Assembly (NCBI RefSeq): GCF_030400225.1
Contig: NZ_VJYB01000002.1
Coordinates: forward strand, 1 to 64,000
DNA: 64,000 nt
Direction of reading: 5' to 3'
From: Lactobacillus sp. UCMA15818
GTDB lineage: Bacteria; Bacillota; Bacilli; Lactobacillales; Lactobacillaceae
Below are positions 52,532 through 61,300 of the stretch, in pieces. The position numbers and the translations under genes are program-made. The stretch's first letter is position 1. Each line of letters starts with the position of its first letter. The notes below the pieces were generated by a model. The model saw only the letters and a program-made list of their open reading frames with translations, was not told the DNA's origin and made no database searches.

Positions 52532-53300
52532 TATTAATTTTACCTACTGTATCTCCGCGCAGACCAGTTCGCAAAGTCTCAAGGGAAGTCGCATCAGCAG
52601 ACGCAATATTACCAAGGTTAACTTGGGGACCGAATTTTAAAATCAAGTCGACTTGCTGTTTTTTCAAAGGTGCTTCAAAGATTAGTTTATCAATCCCGAT
52701 TTTTGCTAACGTATCGAGTTCTTCCAAAAGGATATTACCATTTTCGTCATAAATACCAATGTTTTTGCCTGCCTCACGCGCTTCAATAATTACTAAGTTT
52801 GATCCAGAAGTGAGGTCGGATTTGATTTGTGCTGCTCGAGTTTCAATGCTGAATTTATGATCTAATAGCGGATTTTTTTTGCCAACTTCAGAAATCACAA
52901 AGAATCCTTTTTCGCGCGCTAAGAAGATGACATTATCCCGAATTTCTTTAGCAATTGATGTCGAGCCATCACTGACTTCAATTGCATTGAAGCCCAAGCG
53001 AGCTGTTTCTTTGAAGAATTGGTCTAGTTTCTTTGTTTGAATTGCAACTTCCAGCAAAGTTCCGCCAGGGTAAGTCAATATCTGATTAGCATGATATATC
53101 TTGTTTTTTTGAATTACCAAAGCAGATTCAAAGGTAGCTGCAGTTCCCCAACCAAATTTAATGAAATCAATGTATTCGCCAGCACTTTGGGCTAAATCAG
53201 ATGCGGCGTTCAAGCCTAGTCCTTTGTCCAGAATCATACTTAGCCCAGTTCTTTTTGTTTTAAGATGAGGAACGTTATTTAAAAAATTATATGCATGCAT
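52524..53300 (-). CDS. Phosphosulfolactate synthase (ComA) family protein
   Basis: 258 residues, TIM-barrel ComA family. ComA adds sulfite to phosphoenolpyruvate to give (2R)-phospho-3-sulfolactate, the first step of coenzyme M synthesis in methanogens; related proteins occur in bacilli. Motifs MILDKGLGL, FIKFGWGTAA, AIEVSDGSTSI, FFVISEVGKK and IIEAREAGKNIGIYD match the family. SD AAAGGAGA 8 nt before the ATG. It forms an 8-nt-overlap operon with a histidine phosphatase. The real substrate in lactobacilli is not established. Confidence 0.82.
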   Translation of the reverse strand: MHAYNFLNNVPHLKTKRTGLSMILDKGLGLNAASDLAQSAGEYIDFIKFGWGTAATFESALVIQKNKIYHANQILTYPGGTLLEVAIQTKKLDQFFKETARLGFNAIEVSDGSTSIAKEIRDNVIFLAREKGFFVISEVGKKNPLLDHKFSIETRAAQIKSDLTSGSNLVIIEAREAGKNIGIYDENGNILLEELDTLAKIGIDKLIFEAPLKKQQVDLILKFGPQVNLGNIASADATSLETLRTGLRGDTVGKINNG

Positions 53301-53394
53301 GAATAATGTCTCCTTTTTGAAGTATTGTTAGTTGTATAAAATCAGTGTAATACAAATGCTTTTGTATGAGATTAGCGAACGGTCAGTACAAGGG

Positions 53395-53640
53395 TGGCAA
53401 AATTTGAGCACTAATCGAAATTATGAATATAGAGTGTCCTTTGCTACGAATGATTTGGAATTAAGGGGAGAATTTTAACTGATAGAACACGTTTATCTGA
53501 AATAAAAAAGAAGACAGGTCAAAAGTTGAATTTTGACCTAGCTCCCCTATTCGATTTCCTATAAATGTGTTTCACAAAATTATAAAGTCTTGGCTAATTT
53601 TTAACTTTGAATTACTCATAGCAAGTAACACCTTATGAGT
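53395..53640. repeat. Intergenic palindromic repeat, copy H (both arms present)
   Basis: Left arm: AAATTTGAGCACTAATCGAA, then GGAGAATTTTAACTGATAGA and ACACGTTTATCTGAAATAAA. Core AGGTCAAAAGTTGAATTTTG...CCT at 53516-53539. Right arm: TATAAATGTGTTTCACAAAA, TTTAACTTTGAATTACTCAT and AGCAAG. It occupies most of the 404-bp gap before the ComA-like operon and lies at the 3' end of the membrane protein gene. Confidence 0.8.
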
Positions 53641-53704
53641 AATCTTGTGACAATACCCAAGCTTTAATATCTGATATCGTCGCATTTCCCCTAGTAAAAA
53701 TTAG

Positions 53705-54634
53705 TTAATTTTTGTATGCTTCACCAGTGAGCTTTCCGACTGGTTTGAAACAGTCACGAAAGGACTTTTCAAGCAAGTCACTGTTATTATTTTTCTCATA
53801 GAAGTAAGCGAGTGTGAATTGAACAAATGGTAGGTAGAAACAGCCACCAATAACTCCAACAAAAGGTCCACCATAAATCATGATTGGTTCCCAAATGTAG
53901 AATCCAAAATAAGTAACTATGCTCCAAAGACCAATCCAAACGGCTAGTGGAATACATAAACCGATTAATAATAATAGGTATTTGAAACGTAAACTTCTAA
54001 TGAAACGTTTGCTTGCCTTTAATGCGTAACGCTGTGATTGTCCCAGAAACTGCGGCTGATTTTCCCGATATAGAAAAAGTGCCTGCGAGTAATCAATCCC
54101 TTTCCAAAGTAGTACAACGAAAAAGAGGAATTGTAGAAGAGCCGTAACAATTTCAATTTTGCTAGTAAATAGATGAATCACAAGCAAAGGCAACAACCAC
54201 AAAAAAATGAATAGTGCAAAGTAGCAGAATAAACGAAGTACTTGATTCTTATTTAATTGCTTAAATTTTTTAAAGACACTAGAGAAAGAAACCTTTGCAA
54301 GCTCATTCTTCAGAGTGTCTTGAACAGCATATTGAATAGTTGTTCGAATGAAGAAGCAAAACAGTGCAATTAAGAAGAACAGGATCAGACTGCCAATTAT
54401 TTCTAAAAGGTTAATGAATATTAGATAGCTTGATTGCCCGTATAATAAAAGTGTAATGCTTGTAGAAATTGATGAAACACCTACCGCGAAAAGTTCATAG
54501 TCTAGCAAAAACAATATACTTGCTATAAGAATAAGCAAAACGTATATTATACCAGCAAAAAGCCAATTGTTTTTGAAGATGGTTTTATTCTCTCCAAAGT
54601 AAGATTTTAATGGATTATAAAGATTTTTTATCAC
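53705..54634 (-). CDS. DUF975-like integral membrane protein
   Basis: About 309 residues with six or so hydrophobic segments; resembles DUF975 membrane proteins of lactobacilli by eye. No catalytic motif is seen and function is unknown. The GTG at 54634 is 9 nt after GATGAGG and is preferred; an ATG at 54649 and longer frames are alternatives. The C-terminal segment is hydrophilic. It stands alone, divergent from folT. Confidence 0.65.
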   Translation of the reverse strand: MIKNLYNPLKSYFGENKTIFKNNWLFAGIIYVLLILIASILFLLDYELFAVGVSSISTSITLLLYGQSSYLIFINLLEIIGSLILFFLIALFCFFIRTTIQYAVQDTLKNELAKVSFSSVFKKFKQLNKNQVLRLFCYFALFIFLWLLPLLVIHLFTSKIEIVTALLQFLFFVVLLWKGIDYSQALFLYRENQPQFLGQSQRYALKASKRFIRSLRFKYLLLLIGLCIPLAVWIGLWSIVTYFGFYIWEPIMIYGGPFVGVIGGCFYLPFVQFTLAYFYEKNNNSDLLEKSFRDCFKPVGKLTGEAYKN

Positions 54635-54937
54635 AATATGTAACCTCATCTCATAAATTATTATTAGCTCATGAATCGATGTTAACACTAATTTGACCTT
54701 AAATGCAGAAATAAAGCAAATATTCAAAAAGATATTACATGAATTTCACAAAAAAGGCGATTTTAAAATTGTGAAAACAGGGTGTATCCTGAACTTATTC
54801 AGCTGAAACTATAAGTGTTTGAGATATAGTTGCCCTTTTTGAGTTTTACAAATACTATTTTTGATTATTCTGAGAAAAATTGTAACAATTAAGTATGTAA
54901 ATGTGATACACTATTTTGGTACACACAGTACAAATTT
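54635..54937. other. Intergenic region upstream of the THF riboswitch
   Basis: AT-rich and without a gene. It must hold the promoters for the divergent membrane protein gene and for folT, but I cannot place a convincing -35/-10 pair. Confidence 0.5.
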
Positions 54938-55030
54938 CGGGGTAGAAAATAGAGCGTCAAGTGCTGGAAGGACGGAATGTGTCTTCTGGACGAAAGGCTA
55001 GCGCCTGCGGTTTTATTTTCGCATTCGCCG
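54938..55030 (+). promoter_or_regulatory. Tetrahydrofolate (THF) riboswitch
   Basis: Contains the folT-motif hallmarks: GAAAATA (near 54945) pairing with TATTTTC (near 55014), GAGCGTCAAGTG with the conserved GCGTNAAGTG core at 54953-54964, a pseudoknot-type loop region (GGAAGGACGG ... GGACGAAAGG), and the 3' GCATTCGCC near the end. The stem TGCGG/CCGCA before six Ts at 55006-55037 may act as terminator. It lies directly upstream of folT. Confidence 0.85.
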
Positions 55031-55067
55031 CATTTTTTGTGGCAACTCCAAAGAGGAGATGTCTTAT

Positions 55068-55598
55068 ATGAATAGTAGTTTTGTTTCACGTTTGTCGGTG
55101 CGCAATATTGTGTTGATGGGCTTATTAATCGCTCTCAATATTGTTGTAGCTAAGTTTTTATCGTTTGGAATCTGGTCTGTTAGAATCAGCTTTACTTTCG
55201 TAATAGTATTTTTTATGTCATATTGGTTTGGTCCGTTATTAGGAGCAATTGGTGCGGCATGTGCAGATATTATCGGGACGCTGGTTTTTGGAGGTCTTGG
55301 AGGATATTTTGCAGGTTTCACAATTTCCGCTTTTGTAGGGGCTTTTGTCTACGGACTCTTGTTCTATAAGAAGGATATCACTGTGGCAAGAATTATCATT
55401 GCCGTATTGGTTAACGTTTTCCTTGTAGATGCAGTAATGAACACCTATTGGTTAACCCTTTTATATCATGCTAATTTTTGGGCAATTTTCCCAATGCGGT
55501 TCGTTAAGGAATTGTTAATGATTCCAGTCCAGATTATTTTACTGTATGTTGTTGGCAAGAATAAAGCTTTGGCCGGACTGGTTAAACGGATTGACTGA
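55068..55598 (+). CDS. folT: Folate ECF transporter S component FolT
   Basis: 176 residues with five or six membrane helices. FolT binds folate and associates with the EcfAA'T energy module, encoded elsewhere. The N-terminal helix with LMGLLIALNIVVAKFLSF and the RISFTF motif are typical of S components. The ATG at 55068 lies 8 nt after GAGGAGA; the ATG at 55059 is on that site. Control by the THF riboswitch supports the folate assignment. Confidence 0.9.
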   Translation: MNSSFVSRLSVRNIVLMGLLIALNIVVAKFLSFGIWSVRISFTFVIVFFMSYWFGPLLGAIGAACADIIGTLVFGGLGGYFAGFTISAFVGAFVYGLLFYKKDITVARIIIAVLVNVFLVDAVMNTYWLTLLYHANFWAIFPMRFVKELLMIPVQIILLYVVGKNKALAGLVKRID

Positions 55599-55636
55599 GT
55601 TGTGACAGTAAACAATAAAATTTAAAATTCAAATTA

Positions 55637-55678
55637 ACGATGGCGGAAATTATATATAATTCCACTCATCGTTTTTTT
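55637..55678 (+). terminator. Intrinsic terminator after folT
   Basis: ACGATGGCGGAATT-type stem: ACGATG pairs with CATCGT, inner GGAAATTAT pairs with ATAATTCC, followed by TTTTTTT. Confidence 0.8.
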
Positions 55679-55839
55679 AAACCATATTTTTATAGTAAAA
55701 TGAAATAGTAGTGAATGTCTGAGAATTGTTCTTAAAGATTTATTACAATGATTAAAAAATTAGCATACAGAACTGTTCATATAATAATTGTGTTAGTATT
55801 ATTCATGGAATTTAAAGATAAATCGGGGCGGTAAATAAA

Positions 55840-56565
55840 ATGAACATATTGGCAATTGATACCTCAAATCAACCTTTGAGTATTGCAATATTAAAAGATA
55901 AAGAGTTAGTAGCAACAATTACCACAAATCAAGCAAGAAATCACAGTGTAACATTGATGCCGCAAATTGCTAATCTATTGAGTAGTGTTGGAATGAAGCC
56001 GACAGATATCGATAGATTTGTAGTTGCAAAGGGGCCGGGTTCGTACACTGGTTTACGGATAGGAGTCACAACGGCTAAAACATTTGCATTTACGCTCACA
56101 AAAGAGCTGGTGGGGGTTTCAAGCTTAGCAGTTTTAGCGGATGGAATTAATGAAGAAGGAACAATGATAGTTCCGCTTTTTGATGCAAGACGCGGTAATG
56201 TCTTCGCTGGGGTTTACAGCAAGGCTGGCATTGAACTTGTTAATGTAATTTCTGATCAACATGTTTCATTAGTCGGGTTGCTTGAGCAAATCAAAAAGTA
56301 TAAACGGCTGATTTTTGTTGGAAGCGACAGCCACAAATTTAAAAAACAAATTTTAGAGCAGACGAGTAAAGAGCAACAGGTTGCTTTTTCGAGCATGGAA
56401 ACCGATTATCCGCAAGCTTATCATCTAGGACTGTTGGGCTTAGAAGAAAAACCAGTTGAGATTCATAGCTTTGCACCTGATTATCTGAGATTAACGCAGG
56501 CAGAAAGCCAATGGTTAGAAAAGCATCAGGGGGAAGCAGATGAAGCATTTGTTGAGAAAATTTAA
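55840..56565 (+). CDS. tsaB: tRNA threonylcarbamoyladenosine synthesis protein TsaB
   Basis: 241 residues. An actin-like-fold partner of TsaD in making t6A37 of ANN-decoding tRNAs. ILAIDTSNQPLSIAIL at the N-terminus and GPGSYTGLRIGVTTAKTFAF (about 67-86) are the TsaB signatures. SD GGGGCGG. The rimI start lies 26 nt inside its end. In Bacillus tsaE precedes it; not here. Confidence 0.94.
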   Translation: MNILAIDTSNQPLSIAILKDKELVATITTNQARNHSVTLMPQIANLLSSVGMKPTDIDRFVVAKGPGSYTGLRIGVTTAKTFAFTLTKELVGVSSLAVLADGINEEGTMIVPLFDARRGNVFAGVYSKAGIELVNVISDQHVSLVGLLEQIKKYKRLIFVGSDSHKFKKQILEQTSKEQQVAFSSMETDYPQAYHLGLLGLEEKPVEIHSFAPDYLRLTQAESQWLEKHQGEADEAFVEKI

Positions 56566-57127
56566 CAAAATTTTGGATTATTGCTTTAATTACTTTGAAG
56601 ATACTTCATTAACTTTTGACAATCAAAGAGTTGTAATACATGATAGTGAATATCTTTTATGCAGAGCTGTGGTTCCTGATGTAGCTGAAATGCTTAGACT
56701 GCAAAAATTGGTTTACATGGATGATAACTCTTGGGATGAAACAGTTTTTGAGAGTGAATTACGTAATGAAAAGAATAAATTGTATTTAATAATGCGGCAA
56801 AATGATCGACTTGTTGCTTTTATTGGTGCATCATTTAACCAAAAAGTCAGAGATGTTCACATCTCAAACGTTGCGGTGGATCCTGATTTTCAAAATCGAG
56901 GTTTGGGACAGTTTCTAATTCAAACGATGATTAAGTGTGCAAGGTTCAATGAGTATTCTTCACTGTCTCTTGAAACACGTTTGAGTAATGTGCGTGCTCA
57001 AAAACTTTACAGTACAATCGGATTTAAGAACATCGGGTTAAAAAAGTCTTATTATCAGTCTAATCATGAGGATGCTGTAGATATGCGCTTATCAATAAAA
57101 AACAAGAAGGAATCGGTAAATGAATAA
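56540..57127 (+). CDS. rimI: RimI-like ribosomal-protein-alanine N-acetyltransferase
   Basis: 195 residues, GNAT family. The acetyl-CoA loop [10 protein letters not shown] is preceded by [11 protein letters not shown]; the C-terminal [20 protein letters not shown] is typical of RimI. It is about 40 residues longer than usual because of an N-terminal extension (1-48), of which the first 8 codons overlap tsaB. It overlaps tsaD by 8 nt. The operon tsaB-rimI-tsaD is conserved. Confidence 0.9.
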   Translation: MKHLLRKFNKILDYCFNYFEDTSLTFDNQRVVIHDSEYLLCRAVVPDVAEMLRLQKLVYMDDNSWDETVFESELRNEKNKLYLIMRQNDRLVAFIGASFNQKVRDVHISNVAVDPDFQNRGLGQFLIQTMIKCARFNEYSSLSLETRLSNVRAQKLYSTIGFKNIGLKKSYYQSNHEDAVDMRLSIKNKKESVNE

Positions 57128-58157
57128 TCAGAAAAGAGAATTGATTTTAGCTTTTGAATCAAGTTGCGATGAAACAAGTGTGGCTGTTATCGAAGATGGT
57201 AACAAGATTTTGTCAAACATTGTTGCAACTCAGATTAAAAGTCATAAAAGATTCGGAGGGGTTGTACCAGAGGTTGCGAGCAGGCACCATATTGAGCAAG
57301 TGACAATGTGTTTGGAGGACGCTATGGCTGAAGCAAACGTAACATATAGCGATCTTTCTGCGGTAGCAGTCACATATGGGCCAGGACTAGTTGGGGCATT
57401 GCTTGTCGGTGTTGCATGTGCCAAGGTAGTTGCATTTTCACATGACTTGCCATTAATTCCTGTGAACCATATGGCAGGGCACATTTATGCTGCAAGATTT
57501 ACAAGTGAAATCAAATTTCCAGCAATGGCTTTGCTAGTGTCAGGTGGTCATACCGAATTAGTTTATTTACCCAAAGAGAATGAATATCAGATTATTGGCG
57601 AGACTCGCGATGATGCAGCAGGTGAAGCTTATGACAAAATCGGTCGTGTTTTGGGATTAACGTATCCTGCGGGCAAACAGATTGATGAAATGGCTCATAA
57701 AGGAAGTGATACTTTTTCATTTCCAAGAGCAATGTTCAAGGAAGACAACTTTGATTTTAGCTTCAGCGGTCTTAAGAGTGCATTTATTAATACTGTCCAC
57801 CATGCAGATCAAGTTGGAGAAAAGCTTAACACTGATGATTTAGCTGCAAGTTTTCAGCAGAGTGTAATTGATGTGTTATTGCATAAAACCGAGCATGCAC
57901 TTAATGTATTTCCAGTCAGACAGTTGGTTTTAGCGGGCGGAGTTGCAGCTAATCAGGGACTAAGAGATGGTTTAGATCGACTAATAAGTAAACATACTGA
58001 CATTGAATTAATCAAGGCCCCATTAAAATTATGTGGTGATAATGCTGCAATGATTGGTGCAGCTGGTTATATCGCATGGAAAAATGGAGAAGTTGCAGGG
58101 TTAGCGTTAAATGCAGATCCTAGTTTAGAATTTGAATGGTTTGATGAAGAAAGATAA
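57120..58157 (+). CDS. tsaD: tRNA N6-adenosine threonylcarbamoyltransferase TsaD
   Basis: 345 residues. Transfers threonylcarbamoyl to A37 of tRNAs with TsaB and TsaE. Metal ligands His117 and His121 are in NHMAGH, with [11 protein letters not shown] at 50-60 and [14 protein letters not shown] and [13 protein letters not shown] at the C-terminal half. Overlaps rimI by 8 nt. Repeat copy I follows. Confidence 0.96.
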   Translation: MNNQKRELILAFESSCDETSVAVIEDGNKILSNIVATQIKSHKRFGGVVPEVASRHHIEQVTMCLEDAMAEANVTYSDLSAVAVTYGPGLVGALLVGVACAKVVAFSHDLPLIPVNHMAGHIYAARFTSEIKFPAMALLVSGGHTELVYLPKENEYQIIGETRDDAAGEAYDKIGRVLGLTYPAGKQIDEMAHKGSDTFSFPRAMFKEDNFDFSFSGLKSAFINTVHHADQVGEKLNTDDLAASFQQSVIDVLLHKTEHALNVFPVRQLVLAGGVAANQGLRDGLDRLISKHTDIELIKAPLKLCGDNAAMIGAAGYIAWKNGEVAGLALNADPSLEFEWFDEER

Positions 58158-58194
58158 GGGTACGAGAAAGGCATTATTAAATGAAAGACCGAAT

Positions 58195-58365
58195 GTAACA
58201 AAAAAGGCGGAACATAATTCAATTTCTTGGAACACGTTTATATGGCACTAATAAGGGGGTGTGTCAAAAGTTAAATTTTGATGCAGTTCCTCTATTATTA
58301 GGAATAAATGTGTTTCATAAGTCAAAACTCTCTGGCTAACTTCGAATTACTCATAGCAAGATAAA
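58195..58365. repeat. Intergenic palindromic repeat, copy I
   Basis: Left arm ATTTCTTGGAACACGTTTAT. The core hairpin at 58248-58291 has GTGTCAAAAG / TTTTGATGCAG in its centre and outer TAATAAGGGG / CCTCTATTATTA. Right arm GAATAAATGTGTTTCATAAG, TGGCTAACTTCGAATTACTC and ATAGCAAG. It lies between convergent tsaD and the ABC-F gene. Confidence 0.78.
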
Positions 58366-58409
58366 AAAAGTTCTAATAGAAACTAAAGCAGATAATTTCT
58401 ATTAGAACT
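58361..58409 (-). terminator. Terminator of the ABC-F gene
   Basis: AGTTCTAATAGAAA (58369-58382) pairs perfectly with TTTCTATTAGAACT (58396-58409); on the minus strand it is followed by TTTTTTTATC. Confidence 0.85.
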
Positions 58410-58421
58410 AATACTATAGTA

Positions 58422-60362
58422 TTAAGCAAAGTTTTCAAGTTCCATACTTTTTTCTTCCCAAGAATTTTCCAAATTAGATACTGTATTTTGCGTATTTTTT
58501 AGTAGCGCCTGCAATTCATTACTCTTTTGCAGATTGGAATAAACTTCTGGAAGTGTCATCTGTTTTTGAATTTCTTCTTCTTCAGAATTGAGCTTCTCAA
58601 GTTGTTTTTCAATCTCTTCAACTTCACGACGCAGCTTTCTTTCTTGTCGCTGCTGCTCTTTATTAAGTTGATAATTATTTTTATTTGGTTTTTCCTTAGT
58701 AATTACGACTTTATCTTGCTCATTTTGTTGTGCAAGTAAAAGCTGTTCTTCTTTTTTATCAACATAGTAGTCGTAGTCACCTAAGTAAAGCTGACTGCCA
58801 TTCTCAGATATTTCGAGCACACTGGTTGCAACCTTGTTGATGAAATAACGATCATGTGAAATGAAGAGAACAGTTCCATTATAGTTTAGAAGTGCCTCTT
58901 CAAGAACTTCTTTACTATCAATGTCTAAATGGTTAGTTGGTTCATCGAAAATTAGGAAGTTATCGTGATTAAATGCAAGTTTTGTCAGCAATAAACGAGC
59001 TTTTTCACCGCCAGAAAGATTATGAACAACTTTTTTTACATCATCTCCAGAAAAAAGGAAGCTTCCCAAAATTGATCTGATATCCTTCTCAGGAGTGGTA
59101 GAATGTTCATCCCATAATTCGTTTAAGACAGTCTTTTTAGTATGCAAATTTCTTAATTCCTGATCGTAGTAGCCTGTATCTACATTTGTTCCAAACGAAT
59201 ATTCTCCACTGATCAGAGGAACTTTACTGAGGATGCTTTTCAATAAGGTTGACTTGCCAATCCCATTGCTGCCAACGATTGCCATCATCTGATGTTTTCG
59301 TAAATCAATATTGATTGGACCCGAGATGGGATTGTTTCCATAACCGATAAAGGCATTATTAACAGTTAGGACAATATTGCCACTTTGCCGATCCGCGGTG
59401 AATTGAAAATGAGGTCCTTGTTGTCCGTCAGTGGGCCGCTCTATGCGCTTGATCTTTTCAAGCTGTTTTCTGCGACTTTGAGCCCTCTTTGTTGTTGATG
59501 CACGTACAATGTTGCGTGTAACAAAATCTTCAAGTTTTTCAATTTCTTCTTGTTGTTTTTCATATTGTTTCATTTTCTGTTGAAAACGTTTTGCCTTTTC
59601 TTCAATATAGGAAGAGTAATTCCCATGGTAATGCTCCGCCCCACTTGGTGTGAGTTCATAAACTTCCTGAGAGATTTTGTCAAGGAAATAGCGGTCATGT
59701 GAGATGATTAAGAGAGCACCGGAATATGATTGTAAATAGCCTTCTAACCAGCCTAAAGTCTGGATGTCTAAATGGTTTGTTGGTTCATCCAATATTAATA
59801 GGTCATTTTTTTCTAACAATAGTTTTGCAAGTGCTAATCGAGTTTTTTGTCCACCAGACAGGGTTCCAATGATAGTTGAAAAATCCTTCTCATAGAATTT
59901 AAAGCCGTGAAGAACAGCTCGAATTTCTGATTCATAGCCATAACCGTTTGCTTCTTTGAAGTTGTGCGATAGCTGGTCATAACTGTCAAGAAGTGTGTCA
60001 TACTGTGATTTTGATTGGGTAGAATGATTAAAGTTTGCAATTGCATTTTCTAGTTCATGCAGTTTGACCTCCATTTTCATTAAATCATTGAAAACAGTAA
60101 GCATTTCTGCATAAATACTTTTTGAGGAATCTAAACCGTTCTCTTGTGCAAGATAGCCAATTGTCATTTTTTTATTTTTTGTAATCTGACCATTATCAGG
60201 CGATTGCAAGCCAACAATCATTTTAATTAATGTCGTTTTGCCGACTCCATTTCGCCCGACGAGAGCAATCCTTGAGCTTTCCTGAACATCAAGGTTAACT
60301 TTTTGGAAGAGAATATCACTTCCAAATAGACGCTCAACATTTTGTACTTGAAGTAAAATCAT
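58422..60362 (-). CDS. ABC-F family ATPase (YdiF-like)
   Basis: 646 residues with two ABC domains and no membrane part. ABC-F proteins act on the ribosome; YdiF-type members are housekeeping rather than clear resistance factors. Walker A motifs are GRNGVGKTT at 36-44 and GSNGIGKST near 365, with two LSGGQ/LSGGE signatures, a charged linker between domains and a C-terminal coiled coil (about 560-640). SD GAGGTG before the ATG. Its place beside tsaD and rex matches Bacillus ydiF. Confidence 0.92.
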   Translation of the reverse strand: MILLQVQNVERLFGSDILFQKVNLDVQESSRIALVGRNGVGKTTLIKMIVGLQSPDNGQITKNKKMTIGYLAQENGLDSSKSIYAEMLTVFNDLMKMEVKLHELENAIANFNHSTQSKSQYDTLLDSYDQLSHNFKEANGYGYESEIRAVLHGFKFYEKDFSTIIGTLSGGQKTRLALAKLLLEKNDLLILDEPTNHLDIQTLGWLEGYLQSYSGALLIISHDRYFLDKISQEVYELTPSGAEHYHGNYSSYIEEKAKRFQQKMKQYEKQQEEIEKLEDFVTRNIVRASTTKRAQSRRKQLEKIKRIERPTDGQQGPHFQFTADRQSGNIVLTVNNAFIGYGNNPISGPINIDLRKHQMMAIVGSNGIGKSTLLKSILSKVPLISGEYSFGTNVDTGYYDQELRNLHTKKTVLNELWDEHSTTPEKDIRSILGSFLFSGDDVKKVVHNLSGGEKARLLLTKLAFNHDNFLIFDEPTNHLDIDSKEVLEEALLNYNGTVLFISHDRYFINKVATSVLEISENGSQLYLGDYDYYVDKKEEQLLLAQQNEQDKVVITKEKPNKNNYQLNKEQQRQERKLRREVEEIEKQLEKLNSEEEEIQKQMTLPEVYSNLQKSNELQALLKNTQNTVSNLENSWEEKSMELENFA

Positions 60363-60499
60363 AAAAACACCTCTTGAATATTAAAATTAATAGCAATTAT
60401 AATCTTTGTGAAACTTGGTAAGTAATTGCTCATTCTATTGCATGTGAATGTATTTTAGTGTAGCATGAATACGGTAAAATATAGTGTACAACATTATTG

Positions 60500-60533
60500 C
60501 TTGTGAAGATAGTTAAATACGTAACTTCACAAG
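60500..60533 (+). promoter_or_regulatory. Rex-type half-sites at the rex promoter
   Basis: CTTGTGAAG (60500-60508) and CTTCACAAG (60525-60533) are perfect 9-bp inverted copies with a 16-nt spacer. Each is a Rex half-site (TTGTGAA/TTCACAA), but the usual spacer is about 4 nt. An extended -10 (TGcTATACT, TATACT at 60542-60547) follows at once, so Rex may repress its own gene. Confidence 0.5.
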
Positions 60534-60590
60534 GAATGTGCTATACTACATAAAAAGACTGAATCATTTATTAATGAAGGGAGACAAACA

Positions 60591-61247
60591 ATGGTAACAT
60601 CAAAAATTCCTCACGCGACAGCCAAAAGACTGCCAATTTATTATCGTTACTTGCACTTCTTATCGGATGCAGGCAAACAAAGAATTTCATCAACCGAGCT
60701 CGCAGATGCTGTTAAGGTTGATTCCGCAACAATTAGAAGAGACTTCTCATACTTTGGTGCTCTAGGAAAACGAGGATATGGGTATGATGTGGACAGCTTG
60801 CTTGCTTTCTTCAAGAAGACCTTAAAGCAAGACCAGTTAACAAATGTAGCACTGATTGGAGTTGGTAATCTCGGGCATGCGCTCTTGAATTATAATTTTC
60901 ATCAGAGTAATAATGTGCGTATTAGTGCTGCTTTTGATATTAATCAGGATATCACTGGAACAATTCAAAGTAGTGTCCCGGTTTATGATATGGCTGATAT
61001 GAAGGAGCAGCTAACAGTTCAGCAAATTGAGATTGTAATTTTAACCGTTCCATCCAGTGTCGCTCAAAAGGTTACAAAAGAGCTTGTTGATGTTGGGATT
61101 AAAGGAATACTTAATTTTACGCCGCTTAGAATTACAGTTCCTAGTACTGTTAGAGTTCAGAACGTTGATCTAACAAATGAATTACAAACCCTAATTTATT
61201 TCCTGAATAAATTTGGTGATGAAGCTGAAACACCATCAGAAGATTAA
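60591..61247 (+). CDS. rex: Redox-sensing transcriptional repressor Rex
   Basis: 218 residues. Rex binds DNA when NADH is low and controls fermentation genes. An N-terminal winged helix (about 1-80, with [13 protein letters not shown] recognition) is followed by a Rossmann domain with GVGNLG at 90-95, and a C-terminal swapped helix (about 195-210). SD AAGGGAG 7 nt before the ATG. Probable Rex half-sites overlap its own promoter region. Confidence 0.95.
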   Translation: MVTSKIPHATAKRLPIYYRYLHFLSDAGKQRISSTELADAVKVDSATIRRDFSYFGALGKRGYGYDVDSLLAFFKKTLKQDQLTNVALIGVGNLGHALLNYNFHQSNNVRISAAFDINQDITGTIQSSVPVYDMADMKEQLTVQQIEIVILTVPSSVAQKVTKELVDVGIKGILNFTPLRITVPSTVRVQNVDLTNELQTLIYFLNKFGDEAETPSED

Positions 61248-61266
61248 CAGCTAAAAATGCTTTGCT

Positions 61267-61300
61267 AAAGTTCTTACTGCGGTAAGGCTTTTTATTTTAG
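61267..61300 (+). terminator. Terminator after rex
   Basis: TCTTAC pairs with GTAAGG around TGCG, followed by CTTTTTATTTTA. Stem short; it lies between convergent genes. Confidence 0.55.

Noticed and set aside
541-58409. CRISPR array made of the repeated intergenic sequences
   Set aside because: Copies are dispersed over the window, vary in length and have no regular spacers; no cas genes are present.
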